Assembly (NCBI GenBank): GCA_003667245.1
Contig: RCNN01000094.1
Coordinates: forward strand, 1 to 11,692
DNA length: 11,692 nucleotides
Direction of reading: 5' to 3'
Source: Heterostelium multicystogenum
Taxonomy: Eukaryota; Evosea; Eumycetozoa; Acytosteliales; Acytosteliaceae
Within the stretch, counting starts at the first letter, position 1. Each line of letters begins with the position of its first letter. The translations under genes and the position numbers were made by a program. This document shows positions 1-7,241 of this stretch, in pieces. A model generated the notes under the pieces. That model worked only from the letters and a program-made list of their open reading frames with translations, was not told the origin of the DNA and did no database searches.

Positions 1-148
1 GCAGCAGCGCCGGGTGCCAGAGCATTCCGGCGGCATTCCGGCAAAGGTCATTGATGGGGGGCTGATCGACGAGAGCGGGTTTACAAATCGCTCAATGGCT
101 GGAACAATGTCGGCCACTTTCTGTAGTACTTTTCCAAGGGGGCTTTAG
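1..148. other. Left flank with no assignable gene
   Basis: I recognise no protein here. One plus-strand frame is open from base 2 to a TAG at 146-148, just before the next gene's start. Its translation does not resemble a family I know, and given the indel density nearby it may or may not be the tail of an upstream gene. A nine-base direct repeat (CATTCCGGC) occurs at about 23-31 and 33-41. The purine-rich AAGGGGG at about 137-143 serves as ribosome binding site for the next gene. Confidence 0.3.
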
Positions 149-1302
149 GTGCAGATTCAGGGTCATTACGAGCTTCAATTCGAAGCGGTGCGTGAAGCCT
201 TCGCCGCGCTGTTCGACGACCCTCAGGAACGTGGTGCCGCGCTGTGCATTCAGATTGGCGGCGAAACCGTCGTCGACTTGTGGCCGGTACCGCCGACAAG
301 GGACGGTGCCGGAGGCCTGGCACAGCGACACATTGCCAATCCTGTTTCTCTCTGCACCAAAACTTTACGGCCGTCACGGCGCTGCAAACTGGTGGCCGAA
401 GGCAAGTTGCAGCTGGATGCGCCCCGGTCGCCAAGTACTGGCCGGAGTTTGCTGCCGCGGGCAAGGAAGCCATCACCCTGCGCCATCTGCTCTGCCACCA
501 GGCCGGGTTGGCCCCGGCCCGGCGTGAAACGCTGCCCGCCGAAGCCCTGTACGACTGCAGATGATGGTCGATCGCCCTCGTCGCGCGAAGCGCCATGGTG
601 GAAGCTCGGGGAAGGGCACGGTTTATGCGGCGATTACCTATGGTTGGCTGGTGGGCGAGTTGCTGCGCCGCGCCGACGGTCGTGGCCGGGCGAGTCCATC
701 GTGGCCCGGGTTGCACGGCCACTGGGCCTGGATTTTCATGTGGGGTTGGCGGATGAAGAGTTTTATCGAGTGCCCATATAGCCCGAGGCAAGGGCAATGT
801 TGGCGATGAGGCGGCACAACGTTTACTTCAAGTAACGATGCGCGAGCCGACGGCGATGACTACCCGTGCATTTACCAATCCACCGTCTATTCTGACCAGC
901 ACTAATAAACCCGAATGGCGGCGTATGCAGCAGCCAGCGGCAAATGGTCCACGGTAATGCGCGAAGTCTGGCGGGTTTTTATAGTGGGCTGCTCGACGGT
1001 AGTTTGCTGGAAGCCGATATGCTCGAAGAGTTGACCCGCGAACACAGTATCGGCCCGGATAAAACTTATTGACACAAACCCGGTTCGGGCTGGGTTGCAT
1101 GTTGGATCAACCGCACGTGCCGAACGCCACGTTCGGCCTTGGCCCACGGGCCTTTGGGCATCCCGGGGCCGGTGGTTCGGTGGGGTTTGCCGATCCGGAA
1201 CATGATGTAGCCTTTGGTTTCGTGACCAATACATTGGGCCCCTATGTACTTATGGACCCGCGGGCGCAAAAGTTGGTAAGAATATTGGCCGGTTGTCTGT
1301 AA
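149..1302 (+). CDS. Beta-lactamase-family serine hydrolase (EstB-like esterase), frame broken by many indels
   Basis: This gene encodes a penicillin-binding-protein/class C beta-lactamase-fold serine hydrolase (Pfam Beta-lactamase, PF00144), about 380 residues. Such proteins are usually esterases or peptidases rather than antibiotic-resistance enzymes, and the substrate is unknown. The start is GTG at 149 behind AAGGGGG; the protein begins MQIQGHYELQFEAVREAFA. Family hallmarks lie in different frames. The S-x-x-K region (Ser-Cys-Thr-Lys) is at about 344-358. LRHLLCHQAG is at about 480-510, the Tyr motif (TYGWLVGELL) at about 637-666, and the C-terminal His-Pro-Gly-Ala-Gly-Gly-Ser motif at about 1159-1179. 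No signal peptide is visible, so a cytoplasmic location is likely. At least ten one-base indels, including some beside the active-site serine, stop translation as written; they are probably technical. The family call is firm, the function generic. Confidence 0.85.
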
Positions 1303-1445
1303 ATAGCTTGCTGTCTTGCGTTTTTTTGTTACAAAGGCCATACAAAAAGACGCTAGGCAAAATGTTGTAACTTTAAATGTTCCAAAAGCGTCTGTTTAAC
1401 GGGTCATTCAGGCCCCTGGTTTTTTTCTCATTTTGTGGATATCTC
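1303..1445 (+). promoter_or_regulatory. Intergenic region upstream of the OmpA-like gene, with an inverted repeat
   Basis: This 143-base AT-rich gap separates the hydrolase from the OmpA-like lipoprotein gene. A seven-base inverted repeat, AGACGCT at 1348-1354 and AGCGTCT at 1387-1393, brackets a T/A-rich segment that could hold the lipoprotein promoter. A T-run at about 1320-1327 may assist termination of the upstream gene, but no convincing stem precedes it. Promoter hexamers cannot be chosen with confidence. Confidence 0.35.
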
Positions 1446-2615
1446 ATGTTATCGAACAAGTCCTTGGCACTGGCGCTATGCCTCACTATTACTGGCTGTG
1501 CACAAACCCCACAAAATGATGCCGAGGGCGGGCATTGGTGGTCATTTGGCTCCGATAAGGCTGCTACCAAGGACGCAGTGAGCCAGGCCGACACCAAACC
1601 GGATGCCAAGCCGGCGGTCGCGGCCAAGGCGCCAGCGCCGGTAGCACCCGCTGCTGCACCTGCACCGGTTGCCAAGGCGGATACCGGCTCCAGCTGGTGG
1701 CCGTTCTCGTCGAAAGCCGACGACGCCAAGGCAGACCTGAAGGCCGACCTCAAGGCGGCAACGCCTGCCTCCGGCGCCCCGGCTGATGCACCGGCCGCTG
1801 CACCTGCCGTTGCCAAGACGGATACCGATACCAAATGGTGGTGGCCGTTCGAAAAGCAAGCCAAAGCCATTGGCCAAGGTCGACGTCGCCAACATCCCGA
1901 TGCCTGATCCAAAAAATCACCCAGGCCTGGTTGGACGACTACGAGCCACGCCTGCGTCTCGCGATCAAGGACAGCAACCTGCAACTGGAACGCCGCGACA
2001 ACGTATTGGTGGTGATTGCTCCGGTTGACGGCTCCTACAACCCGAAACGCCCGGCGATGTTGCTGCCGGTGACCCTGGGTCCGTTCACCCGTGTTGCCAA
2101 AGGCCGTTGAAGGCGATCCGAAAACTGCCGTACTGGTCCTGGGCCATGTAGATACCTCGGGTGCCGAGCCGGTGAGCCAGGCCCTGACCAAGGAACGTGC
2201 ACAGTCCATCGCTTCGATCTTCAGCCTCAGCGGCCTGAAGCAGGACCGCCTGATGCTGGCGTGGCATGGGTGACCTGATGCCGCGTGCCGCCAACGACAG
2301 CAACCAGGGCCGCGCCCTGAACCGTCGCATGGAAATCATGTTCACCCAGCGCACCACCATGCTGGCCCTGTTGAGCAAGTACAACTCGGCCAACCCGCCG
2401 AAGGCTGAAATGGTCGCTGTGCAGGACGTTCCTGCTCCAGCCGCTGCTCCGTCAAAAAAGCTGCCGCTCCGGCGAAAAAAACCGTCGCCAAGAAAGCTGC
2501 CGCCAAGCCGGCTGCCAAAAAAGCCCCGGCCAAGCCTGCCGCTAAAAAGCCAGCACCTGCCAAGGCCGCCGCTCCAGCTGCTACCAACGACCAGGCCGAA
2601 GAACTGATTATTTGA
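1446..2615 (+). CDS. OmpA-family peptidoglycan-associated lipoprotein with Lys/Ala-rich tail, frameshifted
   Basis: This is an envelope lipoprotein of about 388 residues with a C-terminal OmpA-like domain that should bind peptidoglycan diaminopimelate. The start at 1446 gives the signal MLSNKSLALALCLTITGC with a lipobox Cys at residue 18. A low-complexity Ala/Pro/Lys/Asp linker follows, carrying three spaced Trp-Trp-x-Phe boxes (WWSFGS, WWPFSS, WWWPFE). The OmpA core then shows GHVDTSG, the helix ALTKERAQSIASIF and NQGRALNRRMEIMF, so the usual Asp and Arg ligand residues are present. After the core comes a KKAAAPAKK-type Lys/Ala/Pro tail ending EELII. Indels: extra bases in the runs at 1852-1855, 1911-1916, 2099-2101 and 2258-2259, and a missing base at about 2454-2460. 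Probably co-transcribed with pdxH, 18 bases downstream. It resembles PA1048 of P. aeruginosa from memory. The family call is firm. Confidence 0.88.
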
Positions 2616-2633
2616 CAAGAAGGATAAAGCCGC

Positions 2634-3283
2634 ATGACCCAGGCAACTGGCCGATATGCGCCGTGACTACACACGGGACGGTTTGGCGAGCGAGGCCCAG
2701 GCCCGGATGAAACCGTTTGCCTTGTTCCACCAGTGGTTCGCCGACGCGGTGAAAACCGAACAGCCACCGGTGGAGGCCAATGCCATGACCCTGGCTACGT
2801 GGACCAGGACGGTCGCCCGCACTGCCGGATCTGCTGCTCAAAGGCCTGGATACACAGGGCTTTACCTTCTTCACCAATTATCAGAGCGCCAAGGGCGAAC
2901 AACTCGCGGCGCGACCGTTTGCCGCCATGACCTTCTTCTGGCCGACCCTGGAGCGCCAGGTGCGCATCGAAGGTCGGGTGGTCAAGGTCTCGCCCGAGGA
3001 GTCGGATGCTTACTTCCAGGTCCGTCCCCTGGGTAGCCGCCTGGGTGCCTGGGCTTCACCGCAAAGCCGGGTAATCAGGGACCGCGAAGAGTTGCAGGCG
3101 CTGCTCAAGGACACCGAAACAACGCTTCAGCGATACCCAGCCTGATTGCCCCGAACACTGGGGTGGTTACCGCCTGCTGCCGGAGCGCATCGAGTTCTGG
3201 CAAGGCCGCGCGAGTCGTTTGCACGACCGCTTGAACTTCCGCTTGCAGGGGGCCGACTGGACCCGTGAGCGGCTGGCGCCTGA
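2634..3283 (+). CDS. pdxH: Pyridoxamine/pyridoxine 5'-phosphate oxidase, frameshifted
   Basis: PdxH is the FMN-dependent oxidase that converts pyridoxine or pyridoxamine 5'-phosphate to pyridoxal 5'-phosphate in B6 synthesis and salvage; it is cytoplasmic and homodimeric. The ATG at 2634 follows AAGGA at 2620-2624. The family pattern runs in order: [10 protein letters not shown], the block [55 protein letters not shown], and the C-terminal [16 protein letters not shown] with the substrate-binding Arg-x-His-Asp-Arg. Indels: an extra A at about 2643-2645, a missing G at about 2801, a missing C at about 2829 and an extra A at about 3118-3121. PdxH proteins typically end RLAP. Here RLAP is followed by a TGA at 3281-3283 that is one base out of frame, so a T was probably lost. 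As written, the frame runs on to TGA at 3306-3308. Confidence 0.93.
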
Positions 3284-3308
3284 GCCCACCTTTCGTCACC
3301 TCGCCTGA

Positions 3309-3565
3309 ATGTAGCGCTGCACGCCGAAGTCTCTAGTCAGAGGCCTTGGATGGGTAGCGCTGCGCTGCGTTATGCGGCCGTTAGCTACAATGATGACAGC
3401 GTCCATCAAGATCCTGAGGGAGGTGGGAACGCTACCGTTCGTCGAGTTTTTTCGGTACAGGTTCTCTGTACTAAGGCTGAATGAAAACAATTTTCTGCCC
3501 GGCATGCCGTGACAGGCGGCAAGCCACAGCGGTTTAATGGATACCTGTCCTTTGGAGTTGATGCT
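3309..3565 (+). promoter_or_regulatory. slyB upstream region: candidate -10, hairpin and leader
   Basis: This 257-base region between pdxH and slyB holds no established gene. TACAAT at 3386-3391 is a good -10 candidate, but no clear -35 lies 16-18 bases upstream. Downstream of it, GTACAG (3455-3460) and CTGTAC (3466-3471) form a six-base-pair hairpin with a five-base loop. Just after that is an 18-codon open frame at 3481-3537 (see separate entry). If TACAAT is used, the slyB transcript has a leader of roughly 170 bases. GGAG at 3554-3557 is the slyB ribosome binding site. Confidence 0.4.
3481..3537 (+). CDS. Possible 18-residue leader peptide upstream of slyB
   Basis: An ATG at 3481 opens an 18-codon frame ending in TAA at 3535-3537. 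The peptide begins MKTIFCPACRD and has two Cys in a Cys-Pro-Ala-Cys arrangement. AAGG at about 3473-3476 could act as ribosome binding site, though the four-base spacing is short. It lies directly after the 3455-3471 hairpin and 28 bases before slyB, a position where leader peptides can act. It may well be chance, because short frames of this size are common and I know no homologue. Confidence 0.15.
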   Translation: MKTIFCPACRDRRQATAV

Positions 3566-4031
3566 ATGCGTAAGTCCGTTTTACTAGTTGCCTGCTTTAC
3601 CACCCTGTCGCTGCTGCTGGGTGGCTGCGCCTCGAGTCTGACCGGCGACTCGTACTCCCGTGACGAAGCTCGTCGTGTACAGACTGTTCGCATGGGCACC
3701 ATCGAATCCCTGCGTCCGGTGAAAATCGAAGGCACCAAGACCCCAATCGGCGGCGCTGCGGGCGCAGTCATCGGCGGCGTTGGCGGCAGCGCCATCGGCG
3801 GCGGCCGTGGCAGCATCGTGACCGCCGTTATCGGCGCAGTCGCCGGCGGCCTGCTGGGCTCGGCCACCGAGGAAGGCCTGACCCGCACCCAGGGTGTTGA
3901 AATCACCGTCCGCGAAGATGAATGGCAGCATGCGCGCCTACGTCCAGGCGGTTGAAGAGAACGAAATCTTCCGCATCGGCGACCGCGTTCGCATCATGAC
4001 GGTGGACGGAACCAGCCGCGTTACTCGCTAA
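3566..4031 (+). CDS. slyB: SlyB-type glycine-zipper outer-membrane lipoprotein, one frameshift
   Basis: SlyB is an outer-membrane lipoprotein of about 154 residues. The E. coli homologue is PhoPQ-regulated and helps preserve envelope integrity. The ATG at 3566 is chosen because GGAG lies eight bases upstream and it gives a clean lipoprotein signal, MRKSVLLVACFTTLSLLLGGC, with the lipobox Cys at residue 21. The mature part matches E. coli SlyB in order: GDSYSRDEARRVQTV, GTIESLRPVKIEG, then the glycine zipper (about residues 59-96) rich in GxxxG, then TRTQGVEITVRED. An extra A at about 3921-3922 shifts the frame at the family's Glu-Asp-Asp-Gly position, and the remainder (SMRAYVQAV to the final SRVTR) continues in the next frame to TAA at 4029-4031. 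A terminator follows within 25 bases. The gene is probably monocistronic. Confidence 0.92.
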
Positions 4032-4051
4032 GGGTAAGGTTGCAGGAAAAG

Positions 4052-4087
4052 AAAAACCCCAACCGGGTGGCCGGTTGGGGTTTTTTG
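4052..4087. terminator. Bidirectional rho-independent terminator between slyB and the immunity gene
   Basis: A perfect 15-base-pair inverted repeat (4052-4066 with 4071-4085) surrounds the loop GTGG. The stem core is CCCCAACCGG/CCGGTTGGGG, followed by six T on the plus strand and preceded by five A, which give a T-run on the minus strand. It therefore fits a terminator for slyB reading rightward and for the toxin-immunity unit reading leftward; the immunity stop codon is about 20 bases away. Confidence 0.93.
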
Positions 4088-4106
4088 TTGGAGAAAATCC
4101 GGGACG

Positions 4107-4444
4107 TCAGGTGAACATCTGAATATCGTCAAGTGCGTCTTGTACGACCCCACTCAGAGAAGGAGATTTTCTTTTTGCTTGCTGCAGCACGGGCGTAACC
4201 TTCGCCATATCCAACTCACCGAAACGGCGCGCAATGTGGCCTATCGCAATGATGGCAGCCGACGCGATGTCCCTCGTTGTCATTGTTTGCGTACTTGAGA
4301 CAGGTTTCTTGTGCCCAGATAGCATCTGTCTCGTTAAGGCCGATGGATATTAGAGCTTCTGTGACCTTGGTCAGGTCATTAGTGGCTATAAAAGCTTATA
4401 GCTTCATCCTGACTTAAAGAAGGGTCGTGATAGCGCAAACTCAT
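4107..4444 (-). CDS. Probable HEAT-like immunity protein for the adjacent pyocin-type toxin, frameshifted
   Basis: This small acidic-to-neutral protein of about 111 residues probably neutralises the upstream toxin. The start at 4444 is fixed by its ATGA overlap with the toxin stop codon (4443-4441), a classic toxin-immunity coupling. The N-terminal part begins MSLRYHDPSLSQDEA. The C-terminal part reads DIASAAIIAIGHIARRFGEL and ends DALDDIQMFT. The amphipathic helical pattern with a central IGHIAR segment resembles a HEAT-repeat fold found in other predicted immunity proteins, but I cannot name a Pfam family with certainty. It does not look like the Im2/Im8 family of DNase pyocin immunity. Extra bases in AAAA at 4390-4393 and CCC at 4271-4273 (plus strand) split it over three frames. 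It is AT-richer than the flanking core genes. Function is inferred from context. Confidence 0.7.
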
Positions 4445-5673
4445 TTTTCGGCTCCCAGAATCTTTCCTTTTCGATCTGTTTTGTTCGCTTTTATTAAAGC
4501 ATTTTTCATCTCTTGTCTTAGCTCACTCCACAGTCTCACATGACCGTGGTAAACGCCTTCTGAGGTGCGATCGATCACTACAAACTCTTTTGTGTGTGGG
4601 TCAATCCCTATGCGTCTACGTGAGTTTGGCGGATTCAGCTCTACCGAGTTATTAAGCGCATCCAGGCCGTTAGTCGGCTTTCTGCTTTTGACAGCGTTAT
4701 CTTTTTTTCCATGATAGGGGGCGTCCTCATACCTCAGGCTTACGACGATATACAGAGGTCGAATACCCGAACCCGCCGGAAACACCAGAATAAAATCCCT
4801 GTATTCCGGCGGATAGATCGGATCAACGATGATGTTGTCGGCCTTCTCGGTTGGCGGATACACCCAGATTTGCGGCGCCTGCGGTGCAGCCTCCAATGCA
4901 GGAATGCCGAGGGTGTCAGCGGGGTCGAACAGCAGGCGTCCAGACCAGCTCGACGCCGTCGCCCAAGTCCGCGACCTGCTGCGTGCCGCGCTGGCCAAAC
5001 TGCACGACATCAACCATTTCCCAGTCGCGATTTTTCCCGGTGTAGAAGGCGTATCCCTTGAGCGTGCCGTCAGCAAGTTGCTCGATATGCAGGCGGGCTC
5101 GGGTGCGTGCCCGTGGCATTGAGCGCAGTTGACGGTCGCTGTAAAAGCGCACTATCGCCCAGGCTGGAGGGCCAGACGAGGGCTGCAACCCCAAGCATCA
5201 GTCCGGCCCCAGCTGTTCCAACACTCGCTGCGATGCTGGAGGCGCCACTAACCGCTGAGCCACCCAGTGCCAATGTCCCTAGCCCAGCCGGGGAGTGCGC
5301 TGCCGCTGATCTTTTTGAGTGACAGCAGCCCCTCGATGTCCGTTTCACGACCACCCAGCAGAACGTGCTCGCCATAGTCTCCTATGGGGTCAAGCGGTAC
5401 ATAGCCGGATGGATTGTTGTAGTCGATGTGGGCGTCCGGCAGGTTGCAGGACTTGGCGAATACGCAGCCCGCGATGGGCAATGTTGCTGGCGGTCGCTCC
5501 ACTTTGCGTCTGGCCTCGTAGACCTCCTGACGGGCAAGCATGGCTTCGTATGCTCGCTGCCTGGCCTCACGATCAGCCAGCTCGCGCTCGCTCATGTTCT
5601 CGAGCCGACGGTAACCCCCCGTGCCGGTCCCGTAGCATCGCCAGACTTGGGGGATATCCTTGCTGTTTGCCAT
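4441..5673 (-). CDS. S-type pyocin-domain (bacteriocin-like) toxin, frameshifted
   Basis: This is a predicted antibacterial toxin of about 409 residues, the kind usually annotated 'S-type pyocin domain-containing protein' (Pyocin_S, PF06958). The ATG at 5673-5671 follows AGGAGGG on the minus strand. A charged N-terminal helix (about residues 25-60, rich in Glu/Arg/Ala) leads to a Cys-containing GCVFAKSCNLPD segment. A Gly/Ala-rich stretch (about residues 125-165) and the pyocin-S domain with the typical WVYPPTEKADN motif follow. The C-terminal 60-80 residues are the presumed killing domain: Asp-Pro-His near its start, then an HGHVR element. No HNH-type DNase motif or colicin E3-like rRNase end is visible. 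No TonB box or long receptor-binding region is present. Three one-base shifts, at about 5283-5285, 5143-5146 and 4929-4939, break the frame. Its activity is unassigned. Confidence 0.78.
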
Positions 5674-5690
5674 CGTGCCCTCCTGGCGTG

Positions 5691-5739
5691 TTGCATAACG
5701 ACGTCCGGCGGCGGAGCCGGGAGCACGACGTTATTGCAA
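5691..5739. promoter_or_regulatory. Inverted repeat in the toxin gene's upstream region
   Basis: TTGCATAACG (5691-5700) and CGTTATTGCAA (5729-5739) are inverted copies differing by a single A, enclosing a GC-rich centre. The repeat sits 18-66 bases upstream of the toxin start and outside its ribosome binding site. It could be an operator or the stem of a 5' untranslated structure. Because one-base indels are frequent in this window, the real repeat may be perfect. No LexA box (CTGT-N8-ACAG) is visible here, and I could not identify a PrtN P-box. Confidence 0.4.
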
Positions 5740-5801
5740 GCCGCGGAGGGGGGATGTAGGACGCTTCTGTGAGATGGCGCCGAATGGGCCGAGAGGAGAC
5801 T

Positions 5802-5821
5802 GGAGCCGGCAAGCCGGCTCC
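5802..5821. repeat. Short palindromic hairpin downstream of nhaA
   Basis: GGAGCCGGC (5802-5810) and GCCGGCTCC (5813-5821) form a perfect nine-base-pair stem with a two-base AA loop, eight bases beyond the nhaA stop codon. Neither strand has a T-run after the stem, so it is not a textbook intrinsic terminator. It looks more like a REP-type hairpin that could stabilise the nhaA transcript end or reduce readthrough into the toxin gene. Confidence 0.6.
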
Positions 5822-5829
5822 AAAAGTGA

Positions 5830-7023
5830 TTACACCTGAACGAGCGTCTGCTTGCGACTGGCCATCGCCGTCACTGCATACCCGATCAGCGCCGCCAGTA
5901 TCGACCCGGTCAGGATGCCCATCCGGTCCATACCCGCGTATTCACTGCTGCCCGGCACAAACGCCAGGGAGCCGACAAACAGGCTCATGGTGAAGCCGAT
6001 GCCGCACAGGACCGCCACGCCGAGCACCTGGCCCCAGTTGGCGCCGGCGGGCAGTGCGGCAAGGCCGGTTTTTACCATGACCCAGGTGAAGCCCAGTACG
6101 CCAACGGTCTTGCCCAGCAGCAGGCCGGCGGCGATGCCCATTGGCACGTGGTGGGTGAAGCTTTCCAGGTTGACGCCCACCAGCGAGACGCCGGCATTGG
6201 CAAAGGCAAACAGCGGCAGGATCGCGTAGGCCACCCAGGGATGCAGGGCGTGTTCCAGGGTCAGCAGCGGCGATGGCTCGGCGTTTTTTGGTGCGCAGCG
6301 GGATGCAGAACGCCAATGTAACGCCCGCCAGTGGTGGCGTGTACGCCGCTCTTGAGCACGCAGACCCACAGGATCAGCCCGACAATCATGTAGGGCCCCA
6401 GCTTGACGACACCCAGCCGGTTCATGGCTATCAAGGCGATCAGGCATGCCGCTGCGCCGGCCAATGACGCCCCGGACAGGTCGGTGGAGTAGAAGATGGC
6501 GATACACGATGATTGCGCCAAGGTCGTCGATGATGGCCAGGGTCATCAGGAACAAACTTCAGCGAAACCGGCACGCGCTTGCCCAGCAGGGCCAATACGC
6601 CCAGGGCGAAGGCAATGTCGGTGGCCATGGGGATTGCCCAGCCACCCAGGGCGGCCGGGTTGTCCTTGTTCAGCGCCCAATAGATCAGCGCCGGCCACGA
6701 CCATGCCGCCGATGGCTGCCGCTCCCGGCAGTACCACTTGCGAAGGCTTGGACAGTTGGCCGTCGAGCAACTCGCGTTTGACCTCAAGGCCGATCAGCAG
6801 GAAGAAACAGGGCCATCAGGCCGTCGTTGATCCACAGCAGCGCCGGCTTGGCGATTTTCAGGGCGCCGATTTGTGCGACACCGGCACGTCGAGAAAACTC
6901 GCGTAGAGGTGCGACAGCGGTGAGTTGTTGAATGATCAGCGCCAAAGCGGCAGCAGCGATCAGGAGCAGACCGCTGGCGGCTTCCAGCTGGAAGAAACGG
7001 GTGAAAGTGCTACGCAGAGGCAA
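5830..7023 (-). CDS. nhaA: Na+/H+ antiporter NhaA, frameshifted
   Basis: NhaA is the inner-membrane electrogenic sodium/proton antiporter for pH and salt homeostasis. The repaired length of about 395 residues matches the family (388 in E. coli). The start is taken as TTG at 7023-7021, since GGAGAG lies six bases upstream and the protein begins [20 protein letters not shown], typical of Pseudomonas NhaA; no in-frame ATG is nearby. Hydrophobic helices recur throughout. [15 protein letters not shown] and the ion-site motif [11 protein letters not shown], with its two adjacent aspartates, are intact, as are [20 protein letters not shown] and [15 protein letters not shown]. Six extra bases break the frame, at about 6805-6807, 6695-6696, 6554-6556, 6504-6507, 6332 and 6284-6289. 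The toxin gene follows on the same strand, 156 bases on. Confidence 0.94.
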
Positions 7024-7241
7024 GGGATGCTCTCCAATTCAAAGTTCAATAGGTGGGTACCCTAACCCGTACCGTTAGTTGTTAAAACAAAAGTTATATT
7101 CTTATTTGTTATAAAGGAATCGGTCTGATCACCTGCGCGCCAGACCCCGAAAAATTGGTGTCCAATTGAGTCATGACTGTATCTGTGTGGAGTGTAGGAA
7201 ACATCCTAAGATCAGGTCTGAAATCCTTAGAGAAACCGATC
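7024..7241. promoter_or_regulatory. Divergent promoter region between nhaA and the PLP-enzyme gene
   Basis: This 218-base region lies between two divergent starts and has an AT-rich core at about 7076-7115, where both promoters could sit. Small symmetric elements lie nearer the plus-strand gene: AATTGG/CCAATT with a three-base spacer (7153-7167), the palindrome GTCATGAC (7170-7177), and TAGGA/TCCTA with a four-base spacer (7195-7208). They are operator-like but match no regulator I can name. Promoter hexamers are not clear enough to assign. Confidence 0.4.

Noticed and set aside
81..797. Minus-strand open frame of 238 codons opposite the serine hydrolase
   Set aside because: The translation is Arg/Pro-rich without domain features, while the plus strand encodes recognisable hydrolase motifs.
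1373..2209. Minus-strand open frame of 278 codons opposite the OmpA-like gene
   Set aside because: It mirrors the Ala/Pro-rich low-complexity coding sequence; the plus strand carries a lipoprotein signal and OmpA motifs.
3433..3442. TACCGTTCGT resembling part of a variant lox arm
   Set aside because: Only ten bases agree and there is no spacer or second arm, so this is chance similarity.
3531..3541. Possible PhoP box (GGTTTA) upstream of slyB
   Set aside because: Only one half-site is present; no second copy at the required spacing was found.
5802..5821. Intrinsic terminator for nhaA
   Set aside because: The stem is perfect but no T-run follows on the minus strand, so it is listed as a hairpin repeat instead.
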